From NCBI GenBank assembly GCA_001465935.1, contig LNKV01000051.1, positions 124,001-188,000 of the forward strand: a stretch of 64,000 nucleotides of DNA, written 5' to 3'. Below, in pieces: positions 23,016 to 34,014 of the stretch (position 1 is the stretch's first letter; each line of letters starts with the position of its first letter). The position numbers and the translations under genes were made by a program. The notes below the pieces were generated by a model that was not told the DNA's origin, did not search any database, and saw only the letters and a program-made list of their open reading frames with translations. This stretch comes from Clarireedia homoeocarpa (taxonomy: Eukaryota > Ascomycota > Leotiomycetes > Helotiales > Rutstroemiaceae).

Positions 23016-24873
23016 CACACTATTGGGAGATCGTGTGGAGTCCTCGGCAGGAACATCGGCCCGCTTTCTATGTGCGTATAATTCCTAAGAAACGTCCTTT
23101 CCCTCTGTCGCTCATCTTTGTTTCAAGTCATCTACCTTGGAGTATAGCTACGCCAGCTCTGAAAGATCTCCGCTAGAAGCTGTGTGACGTGCAATTGAAA
23201 ACAGCAGAAAAGGACTGTCAAGTGAATTCTGAAGTGTAGACGGTTCAATCAAGAACTATATCTATATACTGCAGGTTGATGCAGTTGATGCAGTTCATGC
23301 AGTTGATGCTCCCAGTTTCTTTATCAAGACATTCTGTGTCAATGCAATGACATTGGTAAAAACAATCGAGGGACGAAATGCTCGAAAATGACGTTGTCCT
23401 CTCGCGTATTTGAAGGCCTCATCGAATCCTGGTATTGCGTGCTCCTTATCAAACACCACCACCACATACACAATCTCGAACCTCAAAAATTTGAACTTGC
23501 AAGTTTGAGAAGGAGGTGATTTGTGGCGGCCGATTAAGGGATTAGAAGAAGAACCAACCTTCTCATGAGCGAAAAGAATTGGAACGTATGAACATGTGAC
23601 CTGTCAAAACTTGCAGAATCCAACCAACAGCCGAGTCTACTTCTAGACCGAATGGCCAGATCTTGGATATTGAATTCAACCCAAGTGAGACATCCCTTGG
23701 GTGGAAAAAGCGAGAACTACACAAGTACACTTGATGTGAGGTACCCCCCACTCACAGCTGCAACCCAGAAAACGGCAGCTTTGAAGCCTCATCAACTCAA
23801 CTTCTCCACCACCTGGCCCCTTTCCATCAACAGATTGACTAAAGCATATTGCTTCATTGGCTCCGTAGCAATTGTGTTTGTCAATATTGAACCGGGGAGA
23901 GCAAGGCGAGGAAGCTACTGAGAAAATTTCTTCTCTTCCTTGTGAAGCTTTACCTTTTCCCTATAATTGTCCGTTTCAATCTCCATCTTCCTATGTCAAT
24001 TCACCGAGAGCCCCCACCCGCGGCCAGATCCGCAAGGACCCCGTATGCACTGCAGCATTGAAAAGCGATTAGTTCGGGGGCTTCGACCTTGATTGCACCA
24101 AATCCTTGTAGGTGTAGAAACGGTTCATGATATGTGATTGGCGTTCATCCTTTTCTTCGCTTCGATTGATAAGGTGTAGATATAAAGTGCCTTTTCACCA
24201 GGTGAAGATTTCTTCAATACAATGTTTCCAAGCCATCCTGGTCGGCTTCTCCGAATCGTATTGTGTTGAAGTTGCTTGTTCTGTTCTGTTCTGTTCTTCA
24301 TATACTAGGGGGCAGTCCTACGGAATTTATCCCGCTCAAAGGTCATGGGCTCCATTTAATACCCCGACCTGTACTCCCACAACTGATAGCATTGGTCGCA
24401 CGCACGCCACCTCGAAAGCTCGGGACAAAGCCGCCAGAAGCCTAGTCCTAGAAGGCTCCGGGTACTGCTTAGCTACAGTACAAACAACAGCTCCCACTGC
24501 AACCTCAGTCATAACCTTGCAGATCAATTTCCACAACTTGAGGCTTCTACACTACAATCGGAGCTCCATCGTGATCCGTGCCACTGTCAATACAGTTCTA
24601 GACGAGCCTGCCACGAGCTCGGGACCGTATCATCGACTCCTCACGACTCCTCACCCCATCTTTACAGGCGGCCCCACGCTTTTCACATGGAGCATTCAGA
24701 GACAGAGCACCACAATTACATAAAAGCCCCACACACCACCAGGATAACTTATCCATAAAACTCTCATATATCTCACTCCTGCATTGCGAATTTTCTAGTC
24801 CTGAGACTGGTGTAGACTCGAGATTACACGACTCACTTGTCGCATTCGTGAGTACGTTTGGTTGACCAAAATC

Positions 24874-25580
24874 ATGTCGAATGCACGCCACTATCCTGCT
24901 ATTCGTCCAATGCCCGAGTCCCAAGATAGCTACCAGCCACAACCTTTCAACCCCGCTCTGGAATATCAATCAGAAGAACATTTGTTCCTAGATCCAGCAT
25001 TGACGCAAAGCACCTTTGACAATTTCGTTCAGTCATGGGATCGTCGTCAGAGTTATGACATCCCACATGCACAATACTGTGCCTCGGACAGTAGCGATGC
25101 ATCTGCAGACAGCAAGTGGGGAGGAGGTGTGGTGGACTGGGGTGATACTCAGCGTGAGTCCGACATGTCTCCTATTTTCGATCATAGTCAAAACTTCGAT
25201 ACTAATAACGTACAGCCGTCCCTCTCCAACCCTACCCAGCTTTCGTCCAGACACCAATCGCACCCCTCTATACCCGCACACCAAGCGTTTCTTCACGCAC
25301 ACAAGCCATGTCTCCTCGCGAGCCAAATGCCAAGCGAGATGCTTCTACTGCAGCATCAGCACGCTTTAGACAGAAGAAGAAGCAGAGAGAAAGGAGCCTG
25401 GAAAGGAGTGTCAAGGAGAAACAGGAGAAAATCGGGATTATGGAAGGGAGAATAAAAGAATTGGAGGGGGAGAATGGGTTTCTCAAAGAATTGATCATGG
25501 GCAGGATTAAATGGAAAGAGGAAAAGGCGAAGGCTGGCAATACGGAGGGCGGAACAGAGAGGAAGGAGAGCTGTGAATAG
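24874..25580 (+). CDS. bZIP transcription factor, CYS3/MetR-like
   Basis: Two exons: 24874-25153 and 25216-25580, with a 62-nt intron (GTGAGT, branch ACTAATAAC, acceptor TACAG), giving 214 aa. The N-terminal 130 residues are Ser/Gln/Asp/Pro-rich and resemble an activation region. The bZIP lies near 130-190: basic region KRDASTAASARFRQKKKQR followed by a leucine zipper (LERSVKEKQEKIGIMEGRI, then LEGENGFLKELI). TAASARFR and KKKQRE are characteristic of Neurospora CYS-3 and Aspergillus MetR, regulators of sulphur assimilation, so a sulphur or general stress role is plausible but not shown. Where those proteins have Asn at the start of the N-x7-R signature, this one has Ser. No zipper residue appears missing. 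Confidence 0.85.
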
Positions 25581-26068
25581 GTCGGTTGGAAAATTGGGGG
25601 CGTTGGTCGAAATAGCGTGTGTTTTCGGGGCTTTACGAAGCTGGTTTTTTTGGAGGAAATGTCTCCCGTCATTTTCTTGCTATCTCCTTCCATTAGCGTT
25701 TTCCTCTTCAAGTTTATGAAGGGTCGGATTGATTGTCAGTAATCTTCGCTCGTGTACTTGTAATTAAGCAGAAAGGAATATAAAGGAGTATAATCACAGA
25801 ATGTATAGAGAATATTTTTAGGTTTATAAGAAAGCCCACGTGAAGCCGTCGCTGTCACGCCAGTAAAGTTAATGTGGGGGAGCCTTCTCGGAAAATAGTT
25901 TATCCGATCCGGCGCATTTCTCCAAAAAATAATCCCAAAGTTGACCCGGCAGACTTCAGCCTTACTATAAATTCAAAAAATACCAACAGACCTCTTCGCC
26001 CTATTGAACTCCCTCTCTCAACAAAAGTTCTCAAAGGACAGTTTTATTTATCTAATTCAAGTTTCACC
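25581..26068. other. spacer between bZIP and pICln genes
   Basis: 488 bp containing the bZIP 3' UTR and the pICln promoter/5' UTR. An open frame runs upstream from the pICln start to 25874, but the context CACCATGCC at 26069 is the better start. Confidence 0.5.
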
Positions 26069-26947
26069 ATGCCTCTATCTACTATCAATACCCCTCCAGC
26101 TCTCGATTCGTTCACATCTCTCACAGATCACCAATCCCAGACACCGAGCACGTTCTATGATGCGAGACCAGTTCTACACTTTCATGCTGTTGGTGTACGC
26201 GCAGTGACAGCTAGTGAATACGTGAAAGATCTACCGTTCTTCTCAGATGGTCCTTCTAATGAAGGGGGCCCAGCTGTTGAGACTGTAGATGCATATATAT
26301 CTACAGAGTAATTGAAATCTTCCTGCTTCTTGTTGTCTTGTGCAAGACTAACAATGTACAGCAACGTAACTTTATTTAATACCACTACCGCAACCGGCCT
26401 CTCAATACCCTATCCTAACATCTCCCTCCACGCCATTCAACGTCTTGAAGACCCTGCCGATTCTGCCAAGAAAGAAGTTCCAGGACTCTTCATGCAAATC
26501 GAGACACCTCCAAAAGAAGGCGAAGAGGATATGCCATCTGTCATAGAATTAGCGCTCATTCCCTCCGATCCAGACACCACCACACAGCAATTATACGAAG
26601 CCGTGACAAACTGTTCGAACTTGGTACCAGACGAGGACGAAGAGATGGAAGATGTGCATAACAATAGGATAGTGGTGGAGGGCTTAAGTGGTATAGAGAG
26701 AGGAACCCCTGATGGCAGCCTACCACCACCATTTCCGGGGAGTGGAGGATGGATTACGGCGGAAAATGTTGGGGAATATTTTGATGCGGATGGAAATTGG
26801 ATTGGTGGAGGAGAGGGAGAAGAGGTAGAATCTCTAGGAGAAGGTGCTGGAAGGGTAAGGGGACATGATGAAGTTGATGGGGAGGACGTACAAAATGGCA
26901 CCAATGGAGATGATGAAGAAGCCAATAAGAGGCCAAGGACAGACTAA
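26069..26947 (+). CDS. pICln-like methylosome subunit (Voldacs family)
   Basis: Two exons: 26069-26307 and 26362-26947, joined across a 54-nt intron (GTAATT, branch CTAAC, acceptor TACAG), giving 274 aa. The protein has the PH-like fold pattern of pICln/Lot5. There are N-terminal strands with LHFHAVGVRAVT, then after a loop NVTLFN and GLSIPYPNISLHAIQR, which is the classic pICln segment in which IS-LHAI follows a PY pair. Next comes a strand with IELALIPSD and an acidic insert (DEDEEMED). A helix with QLYEAVTNCS is also typical. The C-terminal 70 residues are Gly/Glu/Asp-rich and end in KRPRTD. pICln presents Sm proteins to the PRMT5 methyltransferase during snRNP assembly in the cytoplasm. 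The fungal proteins also carry such acidic tails. Confidence 0.85.
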
Positions 26948-27401
26948 GTAAGGAGCGAGGATGAAAACAATGGATTGGAAAAGTCGAGTGCACTGGTAAG
27001 ATATTGCTGGTACTGCTGTGTCACTGAACTCTTAGTGTTCCGTCTACGAGGAAACTGACCTACTTGAAAGACACAAACAGTTGTGACTGAAAAGCCTTGT
27101 ATGGCGATGAGAAATGATTCTCGAAGTGGGCTCATCTAAAAACGATACGGTAGATATAACATTGCACCGTAGACACAGAGTCATAGTGCACAAATTTTAT
27201 CACAGATGATATTACGCAGTGCCCTTTTAGTTGAAGGCCTGCCAAATATAGGCTCATGGGATGGGATCAGCACGTTTCGTTCTCAGAAGTAAGATCTGTG
27301 ATTAATATTCTGTCTCCTCTCAGTTAATCAAATGACTAATAGACACCTCTTTCGGCGTTGTGAATTATGCAAACACTCTATCCCTCAAATTATCCATAGA
27401 A
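26948..27401. other. convergent 3' spacer
   Basis: 454 bp between the 3' ends of pICln and the carboxylase alpha gene. No feature seen. Confidence 0.5.
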
Positions 27402-29591
27402 TCAAAGTTTCCATTTCTCCTTCTTAATTGCCTCTCTCTCCCCAATCTCCTGTTCCTTTTCCTCGCTGCCCACCCCCTCCAATTTAACAACAAGCACGCC
27501 CTCGCCTATATCTATCTCATTGCCCCCCTCATCTTCATCGTCTTCATCCTCCTCCTCCCCCTTCTGCTGCCCCAAAATCCACGCAACTTTCCCTCCTACT
27601 TTACACCGAACATCAATCTCCATCTTCATCTGCCTCAGTACAAACATCGTCTGTCCAGGCACCACCTCTTCACCTCTTTCAACACAAACTTCAATCAATC
27701 TCCCCGGAAACGGCGAATTAACATGCAACGGATTCGCAGGATCACCTCTCTTATGTGAAGACAATGCACGCGAAGAGGATGTCGAAGATGCAAGACTCAG
27801 ATGATACGACTGTGGCTGTGATGCACTGCTGGAGGAAGAAGGGGTAGAAAAGAGGATATTGGCTTTAAGTGAGTCAGGGAAGTTGTTTTCCTGGATCCGG
27901 GATATCTGAATATGATACGGCACTGCTTGCATTTTCTGGTTTCCTTCCGGGGTCAGTTCAATTGACCAGGCATCATTCGGTTTTAACACCACATTCCCTG
28001 AACTCGGAATAACCGTCGTTGCAGACGCAGTGCCCATTATTTTCGGCATCCCCTTTTCGAATTCTTTCGCCCTGATTAACAGGCCTTCCAGATTCCTCTC
28101 TAACCACGCAGTATCGCACCTTTGCTGAACAAAATCATCATGTGCAATTACTGCACGCAAAAGACTCAGATTCGTCTGCACACCAAGTACATGCGTATCC
28201 TCCAAGGCGACTTTTGCTCTCGCTATAACGTCCTCCCAGCTTGGTGCTGTGATGATAATTTTCGCAAGGAGGGAATCAAAATCGGTGCCGATGAGGGGGA
28301 GTGCGGTTTGTGATGGGTGCAAGTGTAAATGTGTGTCAACGCGGATGCCAGGGCCATTAGGGAACTCAAAAAAGGAGATTTTACCAGGGGAGACGGAGAA
28401 GCTTTGATGGGGATTTTCGGCGGTCAGGCGGAGTTGGAGGGAGTGGATTGACGGCTGAATGGACTGGTTCCAATGAGGAGATGGAGGAAGGAGTGATGAG
28501 AGAGTGTGGCCTTGGGCAAGAAGCAGTTGGATTTTGACGAGGTCTAGAGATTGGTGCAGGGACTCGGTTATGGTGTGTTCGACTTGAATCCGGGGGTTGA
28601 TTTCGAGAAAGTAAAATGATGGTGGCGAGACGGTTTCTGAGACAAGGAATTCGAATGTTCCTAAAGAAAAATAATTCACCTATTCCTCGTATCAGTATAT
28701 CTACTCATTCCGCAGCTCTCAGACATCAAATTAACTCACCCTCCTAGCCATTCTAACCGCCGCTTCCACCACCTGGCTCACCAACCCCCTATTCCTAACC
28801 GAACACGGCGCAAACTCCACTACCTTCTGAAACCTCCTCTGAATACTACACTCCCTCTCACCCAACTCCCTGACCTCCCCCGTCCCATTCCCGACAATCT
28901 GCACCTCCACATGCCTGTACCCCTCCAACGCCGCCTTCTCCGCAAAAACCATCCCCCCCGGACTCTCCCTCACCGCCTCCCTCAATCTTCCCTTTAACTC
29001 CTCCTCTCCCCCCACAATTCTAATTCCTCTCCCCCCACCCCCATCCACCGCCTTCAAAATAACCGGATACCCCACCTCCCTTGCAAACACCCCCAACCTC
29101 TCCACATCCGCCGTCGGCTGCATCAACGCCGGCAGAACAGGAACATCGCATTCCAGCGCCAGCTGTCTCGCTTTCAATTTATCGCCTGTTTGTTCCAAGA
29201 TCTCGTATCCAGGACCGATTACAATGGCGTTTGCTTCGGCGAGCATGATGGAAGCAAATGAGGCGGATTCGGAGAGGAAGCCATAGCCGGGGTGGATGGC
29301 ATCGATGTTGTGGGTTTGGACGATGGAAAGGAGAGAAGGGATGGAGAAGTAGGTTGAGGGAGAAGTGATGGGGATTATGTGGGTGGAGTGGAGGGTGTGG
29401 GATTTGTCGCTGGGGAGGGAGAGGGTGTATGTTTCGATTGAGAGGGAGCGAGCTGTGCTGAGGATGCGGGTGGCTATTTCGCCGCTGGGGGTGGGTTAGT
29501 ATGGGGGAGGGTGTGTCACGGGATTAAGGGGAAGGGGAGCTTACCGGTTGGCTATGAGGAGACGTCTTATAGGTCGGCATGGGGGTATCAT
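27402..29591 (-). CDS. biotin-dependent acyl-CoA carboxylase, alpha chain (biotin carboxylase + biotin carrier)
   Basis: Three exons: 29591-29545, 29484-28740 and 28679-27402, with 60- and 60-nt introns, giving 689 aa. The start MIPPCRPIRRLL leads straight into IANRGEIATRIL, split by intron 1. The second junction restores RRVNYFSLGTFEF, the expected biotin carboxylase sequence. Domain order: biotin carboxylase N-lobe with HPGYGFLSE; ATP-grasp with GGGGRGIR and a RHVEVQIVG strand; CSIQRRFQKVVE; catalytic loop EINPRIQVEHTITE; a linking domain; and the biotin domain with VLRQMKMEIDV (biotinyl Lys near 616). The usual sequence there is AMKM, so Ala is replaced by Gln. There is no clear mitochondrial presequence. 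A poly-acidic insert (EEEDEDDEDEGG) lies inside the biotin domain. The beta chain is encoded head-to-head 300 bp away. The substrate is unassigned. Confidence 0.93.
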
Positions 29592-29891
29592 TTTGGGAGG
29601 CTATTTCTTATATAGAAAGGCACTTGAAATCCGCAACCGAAACTTCTGTACTGGGAGACTTTAAAAATCATCACCACTAAATGCAATCTGAAAGATGTTC
29701 AATCAAGCTTCATCCAAGCTCGAAGCTACCCCACACCTCGCGGATGTGGGGGCGGGCCGAGGTCCAAACCGACGATCTTCATCTCCCATTCCATCCTTCC
29801 AATACCATTGAAAGGTATCTACAACCCCAAAAAATGACATTCGATCCCTTGTCGTAGCAACCGCAAACCCCAATCATCCATAACCCCCAAA
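29592..29891. promoter_or_regulatory. bidirectional promoter of the carboxylase pair
   Basis: 300 bp separate the two start codons, so the promoter must be shared. Near the middle an inverted repeat CCCCACA (29729-29735) / TGTGGGG (29745-29751) gives two head-to-head matches to the CreA consensus SYGGRG (GTGGGG on each strand). Shared control of the two subunits by carbon source is inferred. Confidence 0.6.
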
Positions 29892-31901
29892 ATGACCAAA
29901 TCCAAGCTCGGCGAACCCAACCAACCCACCCCCCAAAAGTCCGCCTCGGACAGAATATCCCAAATAGCTAACCATATCAGTACCCCAGCGTCGACAACAC
30001 CGGAAGCCAACTCTCACAAAAAGCGCCAACAAAAATCCAAACCCACCACCAACCTCCCAGCAGATTACTCCGACATCCTCAGCACCCTCTCCACCCTCCG
30101 CACCCTCGCCCGCACCCCCTCCCCCACCAACACCGGCTACATTCGCCAAAAACAAGCCGGAAAACTCTGGGTACGCGAGCGCATCGCTGCTCTTCTAGAT
30201 CCCGACAGTTTCCAAGAAATCGGCTCCGTAGCCGGAACCGTGACATGGAGCTCCCCCTCCCCCTCCAAATCTTCTCCTCCCCCCCTTGAAACCCCCCTCG
30301 CATTCACCCCCACCAACAATATCCACGGCTTCGGCCGCCTGCTTGGCCGCCGCATTCTCCTCACCGCCGACGACTTCTCCCTCCGTGCAGGACACGCCGA
30401 CGGCTCCTTGGTCGAAAAAACCATCTATATAGAAAAACTCTGCTTATCGCTGCGCATACCCATTATCAAGCTCGTGGACGGATCCTCAGGGGGAGGATCT
30501 GTCACGACGATTAAAACGACGGGATATTCGTATATACCGCCGATGCCGGCCTTTGAGTATGTGGTGAAGCAGTTAAATGCTGGGATACCGAATTTAGGCG
30601 CGGTGGTAGGACCAGCGATTGGGCTGGGGGCGGCGAGGGTGGTAGCTTGTCATTGGAGTGTTATGGCGGGGGATGTGGGAGGGTTGATTAATGCGGGACC
30701 GAAGGTTGTTGCTGGTGAGTTTTGAGTTTTGAGGCGGGTTGAGGTTGAGTTTTGGGGGGAGGTAGAGATGGGTTGTGTTGAATGTTTTCCTAGGGAAAGG
30801 CTGCACTGAAAGGGGACATGCTGACTGTGATGTAGGTGCTACGTTTGAGGAAGGGCTCACGTTTAAGGATCTAGGAGGCCCAGCGATTCATTGTACGAAC
30901 GGAACGATTGACAATCTAGCTGCCAATGAACAGGAATGTTTTGAGCAAATAAGAACTATCCTAGGCTATCTTCCTAACTCAGGAAGTTCTCTCCCTCCAG
31001 TGACCACCTGCAACGATCCAACAGATCGCCTCTGTACCTCGCTACGAACCATCATACCCCGGCGCAAAGCCCGTATGTACAATCCCCGCACGATAATCAC
31101 CACTGTCGTCGACGTAGAAAGCTGGTTCGAAATCGGTGCGCTCTGGGGCACCACCGCGATAGTCGGGCTAGCGCGTCTCGCAGGACGACCTATTGGAATC
31201 ATATCGCTTAACTGCGAAGTCAACGCCGGAGCGCTCGACGCGGGCGGATGCCAGAAGATAACGCGGCATTTGAAATTCTGCGATATTTTCAACATCCCTA
31301 TCTTGCAGTTTGTCGATGTCCCGGGCTACGCTATTGGAACTGTCGCTGAGAAGCAAGCGACTATGCGGCACGGCGTCGCGCTTGCGACGACTTATTACTC
31401 TACGACTGTGCCAGTGTTTAGCGTTGTTACAAGGAAAGCGTATGGGGTGGCTGGGGGTATCATGCTCGATTGTCGGGATCCGCGGGTTCGTGTCGCGTGG
31501 CCGAGTGGAGAGTGGGGGAGTCTTCCGCTGGATGGAGGGATTGAGGCGGGTCATGCGGCGGAATTGAAAGCTGCAGGTGCGGAGGGAGAGGAGAAGAGAA
31601 AGGAGAGGTATAAGGAATTGGAGACGGAATATTTAAGACTTATGAATCCGGTTAGGACGGCGAATGCGTTTGGCGTGGAGGAGATTATTGATCCGGCGGT
31701 TACGAGACGGCTGGTTTGTGAGTGGTTGGTTCATGTGTAAGTTCATTTTCATTACGGCGTTCCAGGCTGAGGGTGTAGGCTCGTAACTTGTGGGAGAATA
31801 GCAAACTAACTGCAGTGTGCGAACGCAATAGGTATGAGGAACTTTTGCCGATAAGGCTGTCAGATCGGGCGAATGGGAAGATTCATCCTGTGTTTTATTA
31901 G
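29892..31901 (+). CDS. biotin-dependent acyl-CoA carboxylase, beta chain (carboxyltransferase)
   Basis: Three exons: 29892-30714, 30836-31736 and 31832-31901, giving 597 aa. The junctions restore VVAGATFEEGL and CEWLVHVYEELLP. The first 55 residues are Lys/Ser/Pro-rich and disordered, without a clear mitochondrial presequence. The carboxyltransferase core has the N-half motif GKLWVRERIAALLD, an SSGGGSV oxyanion-type loop and GAVVGPAIGLGAARV. The C-half has CEVNAGALDAGGCQKITRH, FCDIFNIPILQFVDVPGYAIG, VTRKAYGVAGGIML and WGSLPLDGGIEAGH. The strand FCDIFNIPI-x-FVDVPG and ITRKAYG are features of the propionyl-CoA carboxylase (PCC) type of beta chain. Methylcrotonyl-CoA carboxylase beta chains have a different segment here. 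I therefore call it a PCC-like acyl-CoA carboxylase of unknown substrate. It is divergent from the alpha gene. Confidence 0.93.
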
Positions 31902-32714
31902 CCATAGAATTTGTATATCAATCGCCCATGCAGCGGAGACGTCGAGAGTTGGGCGCCAGTGCGGATGTAGGGACGAGAAACCGAATAATGATCGCAGCGC
32001 ATAAGGTAGAGGAGCTCGAGGACGAGGAGCAAATCGCTCATTGGGCGTGAACCAAAAATAATCTGTGGGAAGCACAAGCACAAGCTTAATCAAGAAAGCA
32101 TCCAACCCAATCAGCCCACTCAACACATGCAGGTCTCCTCAGCTGCACCGAATGTTCCTCTTACCATTCCATGCGTTGGTGGCGTCCACGGCGTCCACGG
32201 CGTCCACTAAACTCTCAGCAGTTTATCGTCTCAGTCACATTCAGACGCCTTGTGTATTGAACAGAGAGAGCATAAAGGTATCACGACATTTCAAACGAAC
32301 CACCCCAGAAAAACATGCTTGGATGAGAACCTCCCATACCCCCATACATACATACATACATACGTACGCAGATAAAAGTATCGGAATAAAGAAAACCAAT
32401 AACTCCACCTCCCTTGCCTTAACAATAGAATTTCTAAGAAAAGAAACAATAAATCTGGTTCTTGTACCTGGCTGGACCTGACCTAATCAAGGTACTTCCG
32501 TACAAAAACAGATTCATACGTCACCAGCATAAGCGAAGGCGTTTTCTTGCTTTGGTCAACCTGCCATTTCCTATCATCCCATCTACTCCCATTCCCAGAA
32601 ATATATATACACAACTTCTCCACAAGAAATCATTTCTATACGAACACATCGACATATCGTATCGAATACGAAGTTCACATCAACCCAAAAATCGAACCAA
32701 ATCCAACCGCAGAT
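31902..32714. other. intergenic upstream of the Pmp3-type gene
   Basis: 813 bp, no gene seen. Contains a 9-bp repeat GGCGTCCAC (three copies, about 32179-32208) and a CATA-type run at about 32341-32366. Confidence 0.5.
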
Positions 32715-33219
32715 ATGGGATCAGTTTCCGCGATTCTGGTGATTCTTATCACAATTTTAGGTGGGTTTACGATCCGACTACTGCGGTTGAAAGAGAACGG
32801 AATGGCTGATATTGTTTGTGCAGTTCCACCTATTGGTGTCTTTATGGTGTCGGGTTGCGGAGCTGATCTTTTGATTAATATCTGCTTGACGCTTTTAGGG
32901 TTCGTATACTTTTCCCTCTCGCTATGCCCTTCTATCCCATCCCCATGCAGCTCTCCTCTCTCTCTACAACCTACTCCTCTCTATTTCCCTCTCCCCAATC
33001 CCACCTCACCATCATTCCCCCCCCAATCCAAAATGAACTGAACTAAATCCTCTTAGTTACTTACCCGGCCACATCCACGCCTTCTACATCGAATACGTCT
33101 ACTACTCACGCGCTGAGGCAGCACGGGAAGGCAGGTTTCAAGCAGCCCGCGCACCGGGTATATATTCCGACCGTGTTCAAGGCGGTGGTTATGGTACGAT
33201 CGTCGAACCTACGAATTAA
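32715..33219 (+). CDS. Pmp3/UPF0057 family small membrane protein
   Basis: Two exons: 32715-32899 and 33057-33219, with a 157-nt intron that starts GTTCGT, giving 115 aa. An N-terminal hydrophobic segment (ILVILITILGGFTI) precedes the family domain. That domain has PPIGVFMVSGCGADLLINI followed, across the intron, by LLGYLPGHIHAFYIEYVYY. GCGADLLIN and PGHIHAFY are the diagnostic motifs. Pmp3 proteins are tiny plasma-membrane proteins that affect membrane potential and salt tolerance. The usual form is about 55 aa, so this one has an extra N-terminal span and a 35-residue soluble Arg/Gly tail (YSDRVQGGGYG), as in the longer fungal members. Confidence 0.92.
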
Positions 33220-34014
33220 AGTTTTGGAATATCGTCTCTGAGAATTTTGTGTTTTTTTGTGTTTATAGGGGAGGAGGCGATTGATATGCGGTGATCGTTT
33301 TATCGCGAGTGAGAAGAGGATAGAGGGAGATGATGTTTGAGAGGTAAGAGGGATGGGAAGGTTAACGGACAGTGAGAAAGAAGGGTTGAAAATGCGATAA
33401 TATGAGGAAGGGGAGAGTATAGAAGAGGGTTATTTGAATGGGATGATTTGGCTTGGGAATGGATACCAGTTTGATTTTTGATATGATGCGATTTATGGAT
33501 TGCATTGGATAGTTGATACCAGTTTGCTCTGTTCGTTGGACATTTGGATGGGCTACTTGCGCGTCGAACAGCCAATGGTCTAACCATGCGAAACTTTCCT
33601 TGGATATGTATTTAATCGGATTCAATTATGGATATGCAGTTAACTCTTCTTCTCCGCGCTCAAATAATTTCCAGTTCTTACCTCAACTATCCCAAACTCT
33701 GCTCTAAGAAATGAAATCGTGACAAAGCCAACACCTTGTCCCGCCACACCATCAGCTCCAGCCACACCTCTACCCCACAATCCACTAAACTAGCTCCACA
33801 TCCACGCCTCAGCCTTCCTTCCGCCTTCCCAAGAAAGCGCGAACGTGTTAATTCCGAAAGTCCAGATCTCTGGAATTATTTCAACCACCACAAGGCTACA
33901 CTACAATACAAGCAACCACCACCACCAATTGCGCATGTAGAAATACGCAAAAGTTCCAAATCTCAACTCCTTACTTACATCGATTGCATTGCGCCGTTCG
34001 GACGCACATCAATC
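33220..34014. other. spacer between Pmp3-type and SPC3 genes
   Basis: 795 bp, no gene supported. The open frame 33736-34599 includes SPC3 exons 1 and 2 plus the intron and 5' UTR, so its upstream 93 codons are not coding. Confidence 0.5.

Larger units (their letters stand above)
20487..24873. other. gene-poor region with minisatellites
   Basis: 4.4 kb without a gene I can name. Two minus-strand frames, 20707-21192 (161 codons) and 22298-23056 (252 codons), are the longest; neither has a recognisable domain. The second begins inside an 8-bp tandem repeat that keeps all frames open. A GATGCAGTT-type repeat occurs at 23276-23311. The last part is the promoter of the bZIP gene. Confidence 0.5.

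Noticed and set aside
24127..24723. 198-codon frame upstream of the bZIP gene
   Set aside because: Composition is unbiased, no domain is seen, and it overlaps the expected promoter and leader of the bZIP gene.
27402..31901. Assignment of the carboxylase pair to methylcrotonyl-CoA carboxylase (mccA/mccB)
   Set aside because: This was my first idea because of the paired arrangement, but the beta chain has the PCC-type segment and the expected mitochondrial presequences are missing. The substrate is left open.
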